A stretch of DNA of 64,000 nucleotides from Heterodera schachtii (lineage: Eukaryota > Nematoda > Chromadorea > Rhabditida > Heteroderidae). The notes beneath the pieces are model-generated. The model was given only the letters and a program-made list of their open reading frames with translations, had not been told where the DNA came from and ran no database searches. Shown piece after piece: positions 33,779 to 44,689 of the stretch; positions within the stretch are counted from its first letter, which is position 1, and every line of letters begins with the position of its first letter. Both the position numbers and the translations under genes were made by a program. The stretch is from the NCBI GenBank assembly GCA_023374025.1, contig SIJG01000017.1, positions 1,751,671 through 1,815,670 on the forward strand, written 5' to 3'.

Positions 33779-35316
33779 TTATGGCACAATAATTAGCTAA
33801 TAAAAGTTGATTTGGGGAATAATTAATCCATAATTGATATGTTCATTTGGCTGAAGAATGAATGGGGGCGGGGATAATAATGATGAATTGGAACGATATT
33901 CAAAAGATTGAAACGGAGGTCGTAACGGAATAGTGGCGGAATAAAGGCAAAAGAGGCGCCAACGTCCCCCCCCCCCGCCCATCGCCCCCCCCCCCCCCCT
34001 CCCCGTCTGCTCCCCGTCTCCCGCGTTGCCCGCCCCCACGTCGTCTCGCGCACTTTCTCTGAAAGGCATTTGCCATTCCCTCCCCCCCTCCGGTCGGCCA
34101 CCCCATCTTCTTCATCGTTCATCCTCCGTTCCTCCAAATCATCATATTCTTCTTCTTCTTCTTCCGTCCTTCCTCTGTCTTCCATGTCAATTTTCTCCTG
34201 TCCCTCCGTTGTCCCTTCCTTCCCCCCCCCGCCCGGCGCATTTTCTCCTTTTTCAATTCTTCGTTCTTTAAATTCTCAGATTCCAATGCATTCCTTTCCT
34301 TTTGTGATTCATTCTTTTTCGGGTATTTCTCTTCTTTTTTGGGTGCAACATTCAGCGAAATGAACGGCTCTCCCCCCCCCCCCCTCAATTAAACGAATAC
34401 TAAATTAATTAATGCTTACTTATCCAATGGAAGATTATGCTGAAAAAATACCTTAATATTAAAAAAAGACCAAATGTCCGTGAAATAATTAGTGGAAGCG
34501 TGGCGGGAGGGGGGAGGGAATCAGTGAAAATTCGGACACAAAACAGTGGCCAAATGGTGGCGAAATGAAGGATTATTTGGGGGAGGACGAAGACAACGAA
34601 TGAATGATGAGTGAATAATGAATGACTTTGACTTTTGACTGCTGTTTTGTGAGTGGACGGACCTTCGGCCACTCAAAGGACGGGCGAATTCGAAGCGGAG
34701 AATCTGTCGAAAATCACCGCTTAAATTAAACGACCCCCCGGGGGAAGTCAATTAATCAAATTATTGGTGCTGATTTATTACACAAAAGTTATGAAATGTG
34801 CAGCTCATTAAGCAATAAATTCACAATAAATTCAAAGGCACGAAAATAAAGAGGAAAAGGGGAGATTCGCTTGGATTTTGTCTGATTTTTGCTTATGATG
34901 GTTAAATTCATAAGATATAAAACTTAAAAAGGCGCTGATTTTCTGATAAAACATCCTCAAAAATAGTGACCGATTCCTCAAAATTTTTTCATCCGAGTTC
35001 CGCTTCTAAAAAAAAAATTTAGGCCATCGAATTTCGTTTTCTGTGTTTGTACTGCTCCCGCCCCCCTTCCCGTCCCCGCTTTTCCTCTCTTCAGTAGATC
35101 ATACAGAAAAAACACCTCTCTTCTCTCTCTCTTCTTCATCTTCTGTTCCTCTATTCTTTCTCACTTCTTCACTTCCTTTCTTCCTTTTTTCTGTTCCTCC
35201 TTCTCTCCTTTTCTCTCTCCTCTATTCTCTCCCTCTTTTCTCCTCTTCTCTCCTTTCTTCCTCCCTTTTCTCTTCCTCCTCTTTTTTCCCATTTATTCCT
35301 CCTTTTTTCTCTATTC
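33779..35316. other. Intergenic or weakly coding region
   Basis: On the minus strand a Glu/Asp/Arg-rich frame at about 34085-34200 (EEEEEEYDDLEERRMNDEED) and a Lys/Glu frame at about 34230-34388 meet at a 9-base G tract that puts them in different frames. They may be one charged exon or chance frames in purine-rich DNA. The remainder (34400-35316) is AT-rich and then CT-rich with no supported gene. Confidence 0.35.
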
Positions 35317-35930
35317 TCATTCTTCCTCCTTGGCCTTCTCCTTCTTCTCTTGACTGTCCTCTCCATGCCTCCGCTTCTTCGCTTCTGCGCCTGCTTCAAT
35401 TACTTTCTGAACTTCCGGCATTACATCGTCGTTTACAAATGTTTTGAACTGCTCGAATTTCTCTTTAATCGTCGGCACGGCTTTCTGACAATTAAATAAT
35501 TAATTTATTATTTTATTTAAATTATTCCTCTCACCTCCTCAACCCATTCCTGCACTTTCTCATGCGTCTCCGGGTCCTGCAGTGTTTGCTTGGCGCCGTT
35601 GAACTTTTCGCGGACAGTTGGCCCCGCTTTGTCGCGCAGCCAATCGGCAGCCTGAAATTTGAATAAATATATAAAATTAATGAATATTTATAATTGATAA
35701 ATTAATTTTTTTATGATAATTTTGTCAATTAATATTTTAATTGTGATACATATTAAAACTTAAGTTTTAAATTGAAAATAAACCATTGTTTATCTTTCAC
35801 TTACACCAACAATCTTTTCATGCGCACCGTTCACAAAATCGTCCCACCAATCACATTCGCTGGTTGTGATCAGCAAAAAGAGAAAAAAGAGGGAAAACAA
35901 ACGGAGACGGGCAAAGGATGGCATTGGCAT
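35317..35930 (-). CDS. Small secreted amphipathic-helical protein
   Basis: Three exons (35930-35805, 35651-35535, 35484-35317) join in phase 0 to 136 codons. The N-terminus MPMPSFARLRLFSLFFLFLL is a signal peptide, cleaved probably near TTSEC. The mature chain is helical and charged: DWWDDFVNGAHEKIVG, AADWLRDKAGPTVREKFNGA, HEKVQEWVEE, AVPTIKEKFEQFKTFVNDDV, ending in a Lys/Glu tail. The repeated pattern (P-T-hydrophobic-(R/K)-E-K-F) suggests an internal duplication of an amphipathic helix, as in small nematode secreted helical proteins. I do not assign a named family. Splice sites are canonical (GTAAGT, GTGAGA; CAG acceptors). A role as a parasitism or cuticle-associated secreted protein is speculation. 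Confidence 0.78.
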
Positions 35931-37131
35931 TGTGCCAAAGGGAAAACGAAAGAAAATTGGGGGTTTAAAAGGCTGCTAAAAGACAAAATTGTGACAAACG
36001 AAACCGAAGCCTGCGGTTAGTCAATGGGAAGGTTAAAAGTGTCCGCTTCTGAACGAGTTCCCCACAAATCCCCACAATCAATGCCCAACGCCCGCCAAAC
36101 TCCATCCTTTTATCCTTTTGCTCCCCCGGGGCATTCAGTGGAAACGAACGATTTGCATGGAACGAATTGCCGGGTTTGAAGCAAAAAGCACAGCAAATCC
36201 AAAGAATAGCATGTTTTTGTGTATCTTTGTTACTCCTCTCTACGAGAAATGACGCATATTAGCAGAACAACGGCGGACTGGCAAAAGGGAAACGGAGGAA
36301 AAGCATCACTAATTGGCTAATTAAGCATTTTGTGGGGAAGAGAAGCGAACGGCAGAAATGTTTGATATTCTGATTAAGAGAACGAAGATCAGACAAATGT
36401 TTGTAACTTTTTCATTAAACAAAAATAATAATAAAATAATTGAGGAGACCAAAGGAATTTTTAATTTAGCGGCGATGGAAAATGATGATGAGAACGAAGT
36501 AAATGCTGATGAGAGAGATGACCAAACAAGCAGCCCCCTCCCCTCATCAGCAGCAGAAGGAATGAGTCACCCAAATGGAAAAGCCAAAAGTGACTGAGAG
36601 ATAAGGAAAAGTGGCGAGACGAGAGAGAGGAAGTGGAAATTGGAAATATTAGGGGGAATATGATTGATGAGAATGGGAAAGAAAGAGGAAAATGGGGGGA
36701 GAGAGAGAGAGGGGGCGGGGGGCGGGGGCACACCGACGCTTTATCGGCAGCAAAAGGGTCGCAGGAGGAGACAATCAAACGGTGTTGGCCCCTGAAGGCA
36801 TTTGACAGGCAATTGCGGAATTTGCCTTAGGCTGAAATATTTGCAAATTTTCACTGATTTCTTTTTTTTTAAAGGAAAATTTGGGTAAACAATTTCAATT
36901 TATTAAACAAAGGCTTTTAATGATCAGCTTTTGCTGTGTTTCAACTGAATAAAAATATGAAATATTACCATTCGAGAGTTTTCAATACTCTTTCAAATAA
37001 ACGAATGAAATATTTAAAACGGATGAATTTGAGGCATAAAATACAAATAAAAAAGGGACGGAGGAGGAGGCAAATGACACAGAATTAATTGGTTTTGCGT
37101 CGTCGTCGATTGATGGCCCTTTCTCTCTCTT

Positions 37132-37164
<33 letters not shown>

Positions 37165-37229
37165 GTCCCATCGGTCGGTGTCCATTTGCTCCTCCTCTTC
37201 CATCGCTCTGCTTCCCTCTGGCCATTCTT
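35931..37229. other. Intergenic, no supported gene
   Basis: Upstream flank of the small secreted protein gene and downstream flank of the collagen gene. Contains GA-rich stretches near 36600-36720 and a (CT)n array at 37119-37164 just beyond the collagen stop. An AATAAA on the minus strand at 36904-36899 could serve the collagen transcript. Confidence 0.4.
37119..37164 (+). repeat. (CT)n microsatellite
   Basis: CTCTCTTT and pure CT units just past the collagen stop codon, in its 3' flank. Confidence 0.85.
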
Positions 37230-38737
37230 TCACCTTTGAACTGCCACACTTTTTGCCGCTGCTCCCCTCTGTCTCTGCTGTTGGGGCTGATCATAGCCCG
37301 GCTGCAGTCGCGGAGGAGGGCAGTGATCGCACCCTCCGTCTCTCCCGGGTTCTCCATGTCGGCCCGGCGTCCCCTTGGGGCCACTGAGTCCGGCCCTTCC
37401 GGGCTGACCCGGATTACCCTAAACAGCCAATAGGTCAACCTAGATTTGTGCCATAAATGGTCAAACGAGTTGTCCGGGTGGTCCACTTGGCCCTGGTTTG
37501 CCGGAGGGCCCGTCTGGCCCGGGGGGTCCGAGGGGGCCGTCGAGGCCGTGAAGCCCCGTGGGACCCTTTGCTGCCGGCAGATCATTCAGCTAAATGGGGG
37601 GGGGGGGGTTATTTTGAAAATTCTAAAATATTTTCTTATTACCTTGCCCGGCTCCCCTTTCGGGCCGGGCGGACCGTTCGGACCGACCAATCCGGGCAAT
37701 CCTGGCGAACCGGGCACCCCGGGAGGGCCTTTCTCTCCGGCTGAACTTATACCAATATAATTTTAAAGGATAAATTAATTTGAGAACGTTTTCCCGCTCT
37801 TCCCGGCAGTCCCGGCACTCCGTTCGGCCCTTTCGGTCCCTTTGGCCCTTTTGGGCCGGGCGGTGCTTGAGGACAGTCAAAGCACCTGCGAATTGCAAAT
37901 CACACAGAAATTCATTTTTAATGAAAATACTTACCATTCTTGTTCTGCCAAACTTGCCCCCGGTATTCCGTCCGACCCACGCAATCCGATTTTCCCCTGG
38001 ACACCGTCTGGGCCAGCAACCCCCGGCTGAAATCGAAAAGTGAATTCGCTTAGCTTCCCTTTGCTTTACGGGTCCGGGTTGGCCTGATGGCCCCGGCTCG
38101 CCAATTGCGCACTGGCAGCACTGAGATGAAGCGGACGTGGAAAACAAATACGGAGTCGCGACAGGCGCTCGGCTTTGTCCGCGTGAAGAGGGGCCGTAAG
38201 AGCCCGCCCTGAGTTTGGCTCTCCGCCGGATTTCGCCCCTGGACTCCGTCACGTTTGCTCTGCTCGGTCTTCCCCCGACCCAATTCGGATCAAAAATCGA
38301 ACGTTCAAATGGAAAATTTCGCGGAATGCGACGGAGTGAGGACGGAGCAGAGACCAACTGAAGAAGGTGTTGCCCATTTATCAGTTGGAAAAGCAAAACA
38401 GAGCTTCGCGTTGTCCCACCCGTTCCGTGTGCTCAAATTCCGTCCACAATTTGTCCGCTTCGCTCAGACAAATGGCCAAATCGGTGCCAAACGTCGACTG
38501 CACCCGCTGCACATAGACAAAGGCCAACGGGACAAGCAGAACACTTGCGATGGTGGCGCAAGTGCTGAAAGGCATCTATCATCAGACCAGCGGAAAGGCT
38601 TTCCCAAAAAAGTGGGTTTGTCCCACCAACCCAAGTGCCACACTGACAAATGCCGTCACTCTGAGCGTTTCGGCGTATTCGAGGCGTATTTTGTGCAACT
38701 GCCGCAATTTTTTGCTTTTCAATTCGCCGCTGTCCAT
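37230..38737 (-). CDS. Cuticle collagen
   Basis: Eight exons (38737-38631, 38564-38420, 38357-38070, 38026-37935, 37885-37788, 37740-37643, 37589-37467, 37418-37230) give 379 codons in phase. The N-terminus has the nematode cuticle collagen domain: a short cytoplasmic part, a membrane segment ([27 protein letters not shown]), and the LW-E motif ([11 protein letters not shown]). A basic region with subtilisin/furin-like sites (GEIRRRAK) and paired Cys (SSQCCQC) follow, then Gly-X-Y blocks broken by Cys-rich non-collagenous joints (EWCFDCPQ; CDHCPPP). Such proteins trimerise, are cleaved and cross-linked in the cuticle. The Gly-X-Y blocks total about 190 residues. The exon 1 donor (CTTGG/GTTGG) was set by phase. 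Which col gene this corresponds to cannot be told from the window. Confidence 0.92.
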
Positions 38738-39670
38738 TCGGGAGAAGAAAATCGGCTGATTGGGAAAAGCGTTGGAAGAGAATGGACAAAAGTACGTTTG
38801 ATAGATATGGGAAGAGGAAGAGGACAGGCCGAGCAAAACAAAACCAGATTATGAAGGAAGAGGAAGAGAAGAAATGGCGGAGAAGGGAAGAACCAAACAA
38901 TAATGGACGAGGGGGGGGGGGGGGGGGAAGGCATTCGAAGGTGGGGAAATGGGTCGTCGGAAGGTAAGCGATTGTGGTGGGATGATAGAAAAGCGATCCA
39001 TGGGAGCAATGAATGATTGAAGAGAAAACACTTACCATACACAGTAATTTATAGTTACGGTATGATTCAACAACAATGTCATGTATACGACAGCGATTTA
39101 CATTAAACAGTACACATACAGTATAGAAAACACAGACATTACAAATGAGCACGAACCTGGCACAACTTAATAGAACTTGCTCATACGTGAAGATTAGCCC
39201 AGTTGAATTGCAAGAGAAGCGCCCAGTCCGGCGCAGACAGTTCGGCGCGGGCTGGCGCGGGCACGGGCGCGGCCAGTTCAGCGCCCCTTATAAAATGACT
39301 TTTTTGGCGCGATTTTCGACGCCGTTATTGGAATTCGAGTATAAAACTTACTAATTTCCATAAGATAAACCTTTATATTTTTTATGTGTCTAGGCATTTT
39401 CCTTTAAATGAGGATGAAAGAAATTGAAAAGCGATGGATCCTTAACATTTTCGACAAATTCAAGAGGGTATCAACATGAAATTCTGGCAATGCGAAGCTT
39501 CTTTTTTTTTTTTAATTTTTTGTACATATTTCGCAATTTTTGAGGATTTTTAAGTAATTTTTTCTTAAATGCCCAAATAAAACCCGCAATTTTTACCTAT
39601 TCCGTCTCGGTCACTTTTCCAAAATCTTCGGGATTGATCGGGATCCCAACTCTGACCCTTCCGAGCCCAG

Positions 39671-39860
39671 TTGTCCGGTCTACTTTTCAAGGAGGCAACG
39701 CTCCATCTCGTGCTCCGTCTTCGGGGCGGGATGCAAATCCATGTCATGGCGCTCACCACCGGGAGGACCATTACCCTCGAAGTTGAGGCGAGTGAGACCA
39801 TCATGGACGTGAAAGTCAAGATCATGCAGAAGACCCCTTTGTCATTGCACTATACCAACT
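39671..39860 (+). pseudogene. Polyubiquitin relic
   Basis: The frame reads [14 protein letters not shown] then [20 protein letters not shown] and [11 protein letters not shown]. This is the end of one ubiquitin unit (canonical [14 protein letters not shown]) joined to the first half of the next, with many substitutions at positions normally invariant (for example F4 to H and K6 to M). The upstream part of the first unit is not recoverable beyond LSGLLF, and the second unit stops about residue 34. It ends within a few bases of the inverted-repeat element at 39861. Not functional as seen. Confidence 0.8.
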
Positions 39861-40420
39861 AGGGATGGCATTCTGAAGCCCCAAAAAATTTCGGAAATCG
39901 GAATTCCGACCCCAAAAACTTCGACAATCGGAAGTAGGAAATGGGAAATTTTTGAAAAATAAAAATTAATATACCTAATTTTCAAAATATTTTAATAGGC
40001 TAAATTTTAAAATTCTTAACCAAGTAAAAGGTGATTTCAAGAAAGTTTTGGTATTTTTCTATATTTGCTTGAAAAAATATTCAATGATTTTCATCAAATT
40101 ACTCAATGATTTTCATCAAAATCTTTTATGTCATTTTCTATTGTTTTAAAACATTTTTGGGAAAGGGACTACCACACCTTTTTTGCGGTGCGCTTTTTTC
40201 AAAGAAAATTTGGGCACTGGGGGGGCGGGGGGTCCTGAGGTGCCGATAGGCGCCGCCGGCGGGAAAGTTTTGAAAATTCCAGTGCACTTTTTTAACAGAA
40301 TTGTAGAAAATTATTAATTTTTTGGAAAAAAATTCACAATAAATTTCCGACTATCTATCAAAAATTTTGGAATTCCGACATTCATAATTTTTTCGGAAAC
40401 CGGAAATCCGTGCCATCCCT
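39861..40420. mobile_element. Non-autonomous TIR element (old, MITE-like)
   Basis: The ends are inverted: AGGGATGGCA at 39861 and TGCCATCCCT ending at 40420, with subterminal inverted TTTCGGAAATCGGAATTCCGA-like sequence on both sides. The interior is AT-rich, with no open frame of note. No clear target-site duplication is left. The CAGGGATGGCAC-type terminus resembles hAT-family ends. Confidence 0.6.
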
Positions 40421-40758
40421 GGAACATATATACTGTAGGGTTAACAAAAAATTGAAAATAATTTTGGCGTTATGTTTTCTTTTTTTCTTGATTGAGCTAA
40501 TTAGAATTAGAATCAGTAATTAGTTGAGGTATGTATTTTGGCTAAAGTTGTTAGCTTATCTTTTTATTGTCAAATGCTATTCCACCTTTATTTTATTTAA
40601 TTAATGTTGAGCTTATTGTTTAGATTCCTATTCCTTATTGCTAGTCTGTTTATTCATCATAAAAAGCAATCCTGGACTCCATTCAATTCTTTGTACCTGA
40701 CGTTAGTTTTCGATATACTGTGTTGAAATTTAAAAAATCAATTTTTCCATTTCAGGAC

Positions 40759-42576
40759 ATGAAAAGACAATTTGAACCAATGGAACAACACCAAGGCCGA
40801 ATGTCTTCAGGGACCAAGCGATACCGAGCCGATGGTTACAACGACGCATTGGCTGAAGGGAAATTTGAACTTCGTCTTTTGATACCGACGAAGTCTGCTG
40901 GCGCAGTCATTGGCAAAGGTGGCGAGTCGATCAAATCGCTCCGCGCCAAGGTTTTCATTTTGATTTGATTGTTTTATTTGGGTTGAGATTTTGGCTTTTA
41001 GTCATCCACCGCTTTTGGTTAATTTTAAAATGTGAAATAGAAGTTCTATCTTGAATAGTTATAAACCATATTGTTATCATTCGCTAGTCACTTCTTTGTC
41101 AGATGTTCTTGCCTTTAAGATTATTTGAGTCCTCCCTTTAGTACGATGCCATTGTAACCGTCCCCGATCGAAGCACTCCCGAACGGTAACTCCCAATCCT
41201 GTCCAAATCCCGTTTTGATGGGAAAATGGGACTCTTGACAATGTCATGTCCAACCCAAATGCCCGTCCCGCTCGCCAATCCAATGAAGTCCTTCACCCAC
41301 TCATTGCCAACCCGAAGCCTCACACCGGTTTATTCCATCCAAGAATTGCGATTAGCGAAGGAAACAAGCTCATTTAAAATATTATATTTTCCGGACCAAA
41401 ATAAGAAAATTGAAAAAAGGATTTTCGCTTCTGATCGAATGTTTTTAGTGTTCTGACCATCGTGTGCGCCCAGGAGAAGTTGGCTGATTGTTTCGCGGAA
41501 ATTCTGGAGAAACTAACTGAGGTTTTCTCTCAATGGAATTTTGTTTTTGAATTTACTGGCGCGATCGCAGGACCAAGGCAGAGATGATGTCGATGTGCGT
41601 GTGATTGTCCATCAGTCTCATGCCGGAGCAATTATTGGCAAGCAGGGCAGCAAAATTAAGGAGCTTCGTGAACTGATGCAAGCACATATCAAAGTTTTCC
41701 AAGAATGCGCACCCCAATCCACGGATCGCGTTGTTCTCATAACTACTCAACAGTATGTGCATTTTGTAAATTACTCATCAGAAAAAAACTAATACAAAAT
41801 TAAGATCCAAAATGCCGGATGCAATTAAGCACCTGATGGAGTTTATGCGCGAGGTTTTTCAGCTTTAAAAATATGAGCAACAAGTGATTTACAGTGATCT
41901 TTCGTTTTAGGTGCCAATTAAAGGGCCAACCAAACCATACGATCCGAGTAGCCACGACCCTCGCATTGTGCAGTGTTATGGGGGCTTCAGCGGGCCAATG
42001 CCACCACCTCCAATGGGTGGTCCACCGATGGGAATGCATGGAGGCGGAGGAGGTATGTTTATTTTTGAACAAAAATGGGACCCACAAATTCTCAAATGCA
42101 GCCTTATTTAAAGGACGGGACGATAAAAAAATTACCAACTATTTAACAGGTTATGCAGGTTTTGGACCACGTGGCGGACCGCCTATGCCTGGTGGAATGG
42201 GAATGCCTGGTGGTTTCATGCAAGAACAAGTGACCACGACTCAAGTGACCATTCCCAACGAGTTGGGCGGCACTATCATCGGCAAAGGCGGAGATCGCAT
42301 TAATCGGTAACTACCCAAAATAAATTCAAATTTTGTTATTATGCTGGACACAGAATTCGGGCGGAATCGGGTGCTCGTATTGAGATCGGAAATGCTTATG
42401 GGAACGAGGAGCGCATAATCACCATAACGGGCACTCCTCATCAGATCCAATCTGCTCAGTACTTACTTCAACAAAGGTCCCCAATTTTAAATTTTGCCTT
42501 TTCCGTTTTTTACTCTCTCATTGTCAGTGTGCGCACTTCCGAGGCCGGTCGTCGTTACCTTCGTGAGCAGTGTTAG
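40759..42576 (+). CDS. hrpk-1: hnRNP K homologue (three KH domains)
   Basis: Nine exons (40759-40950, 41142-41185, 41449-41521, 41571-41752, 41805-41853, 41911-42052, 42150-42306, 42354-42476, 42528-42576) give 336 codons. Three KH RNA-binding domains are visible: KH1 (about residues 35-104) with GKGG at 52-55, KH2 (about 108-185) with GKQG at 126-129 and LFQEC-like [15 protein letters not shown], and KH3 (about 255-322) with GKGG at 272-275. Between KH2 and KH3 lies [15 protein letters not shown] and a Gly/Pro/Met-rich linker, as in hnRNP K. The protein binds C-rich RNA/DNA and acts in transcription, splicing and translation control. The ATG lies 3 bases after a TTTCAG acceptor, which may be a spliced-leader site. 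First gene of a tight plus-strand trio. Confidence 0.95.
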
Positions 42577-42954
42577 TCATGCGGCGGTTGTCTATGATGA
42601 TGAGTGTGGGATGTATTGCGCAAGCAACAACATTACTATAAACCAAACAAGTCCTTGTTTTGCGATTTAATCTCGTCCTATTCCCTCATCTGTCATATTC
42701 GTAATCGCGTCCTCCCAAACACTCCCCATTATCTGTCCTCTTTTGTCCCCTCCCATCCAACAGTTTTGGAGATTCTCCTGGCTGCGAGTATATTGTTCTT
42801 TTTCGATTTCCGTATTTCAACACTATTTTTGTCATCTATTTTTGGTTATTTGATCAAAAGAATGACTAAATGATTGCTTGGTTATTATTGTTATTGGCAG
42901 TTACTATACTTTTTCCGAAGGGAAATGCGGGCTTTTAGTTCAGTTGGTTTAAGC

Positions 42955-44514
42955 ATGGCAACATCATTGCCTCCTTTGCTACTTGAGGTAGGCATAAGGG
43001 ATTCCCTAGGATGCTTTCTCAGTGCGTATGGTTCAGTTTTAAAAATGATTATACGTTTTCTTGTTTCGGACATAGAATGATTGGTTGATTGATTTGTTCT
43101 GCCTGCTTGTGTAAATGCCTCTTGTTCCTTTAAGCGCCTGAAGAAGCGTGGGATTGTTGCGCCAAAGAATGGTATGTTTTGCGGATTTTTGGCTGTGCTG
43201 TGTTTACGCTAATTGGCTGGTTGTAATTGTGCCGTTATTACCTTAACATTCAGAGGACGAGGAAGTTTTTGCTGAGAGTTATGATCAAGATGACGATTCG
43301 GTTGGTTTTCCACATTTTATTCGTCTGATCATTTTCTAATTTATAAAATTTGCGCAGAAATTGGAAATTTCCCGTGAGAAATACCGCGGCGGTGCCCCCG
43401 GATGTCCTAACAAGCACAATCCGTTCCACGTCTGCACAGACTTTTGCTTTGACCATTGGCAGGAGGGCTATCCGGAGAGTCGGTAAGCCAAACAAACAAT
43501 GGACAAGCACAAATTTAATAATTATAAAAAATGGCGGAATTAAGACTATCCGATAAATACTTGGAGCAGCGGAACAAAATGCTGCGGAATTACCCACTGC
43601 CGAAGGATTGGGTCGAGATTTACGACCCGGGGATGCACCGCCATTATTATTGGAACCAAATGACCGACGAAGTGAGTTAAAAACAACAAAATGGGGCAGA
43701 TTTTGAAAGCACTACCAACTTTTAGGTCAGTTGGCTCTCCCCAAAACACCCAAAGGCCGTCATTTCGGAGGCGGCAGCAAAATCGGCAAAAGGTTTTTGT
43801 TTGTTGTTTTTTGATCAAGAATTATTCTGTTAGAAGCATGGAACATGAGCAAAATCGAGCGCAGTGAAGGCGAAAGAGGCGGGCGAAGAGGGGGGCGAGA
43901 GGGCGACGAAAGAGAGGGCACTGAGCGGAGGGGCAAAGAGCGGTACAAAGGCAAACGGACAAAGGCAGGCACAATTTTTGTGGGTAAATAAATTCTGACA
44001 TTGCATTTGGCAGGATTATGAAATTGCTTTGCCGGACAGTGATGAGGAGGAGGGCCGAGGCCGAGCTGTGGTTGAACTGAGTGACCGCGACAGACTCAGT
44101 AATCCTCCATTTTGTCCCCCATTTCTCCATTTGTTCCCCAATAGAACGTGCAAAACGGCGTGGAATTGACCCGATGGACCCGTCCGCTTACGGAGACGCA
44201 CCGTCGGGTGGCTGGACAACCGGACTGCGAGAAGTGAGTTAAAATTGGGACATACCCATTAAATGGCAAAAGTTCCCCCTTTTCTGACCCTGAGCGTGTG
44301 AATAACTTAATTGCATTCCATTTTAGGACCAGGAAGTGAAGACTGGCGTGGATGTGACGGCGTCTGGGCCGGTGTGTCTTATAATTGCACTTCTCATCCC
44401 TTTTTAAATGCATTTCTAATTTATTGCCGTTTTCAGCTCTTCCAACAACGTCCTTACCCCGCCCCTGGTGCAATTCTGCGCAAACAGAACCCCGACATGT
44501 ACAAGAACAACTGA
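42955..44514 (+). CDS. PQBP1: Polyglutamine-binding protein 1 (WW-domain splicing factor)
   Basis: Eleven short exons (42955-42987, 43135-43171, 43254-43300, 43358-43482, 43545-43671, 43726-43792, 43834-43979, 44014-44098, 44145-44233, 44327-44371, 44437-44514) give 292 codons. N-terminal LLLERLKKRGIV matches the family start. A Cys/His cluster (GCPNKHNPFHVCTDFCFDHW) precedes a WW domain at residues about 97-130 (Trp103, Tyr115-Tyr116-Trp117, Trp126). An Arg/Glu/Gly-rich low-complexity region follows, then DPMDPSAYGDAPSGGW and the C-terminal YPAPGAILR motif, which in the family binds the U5 15-kDa spliceosomal protein. The exon 7 donor (TTT/GTGGGTAA) was set by phase. The gap from the hrpk-1 stop is 378 bp, with a TTTTAG/TTCAG sequence just before the ATG. 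Confidence 0.93.
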
Positions 44515-44689
44515 CAATGAGCCGATGTCAAATAATTATTTTGGAATTTATTACATTTTAAAATATTTTTGGTTTATTTTTTGTTTCTTATAAAGGCTAA
44601 GTTTTTGGCATACTCTTCCCATATGGTAATTTATCGCATGTTATCCCTGGCTTCTCTAACTGTACAATAATGCAAATCAGCATCTTTAT

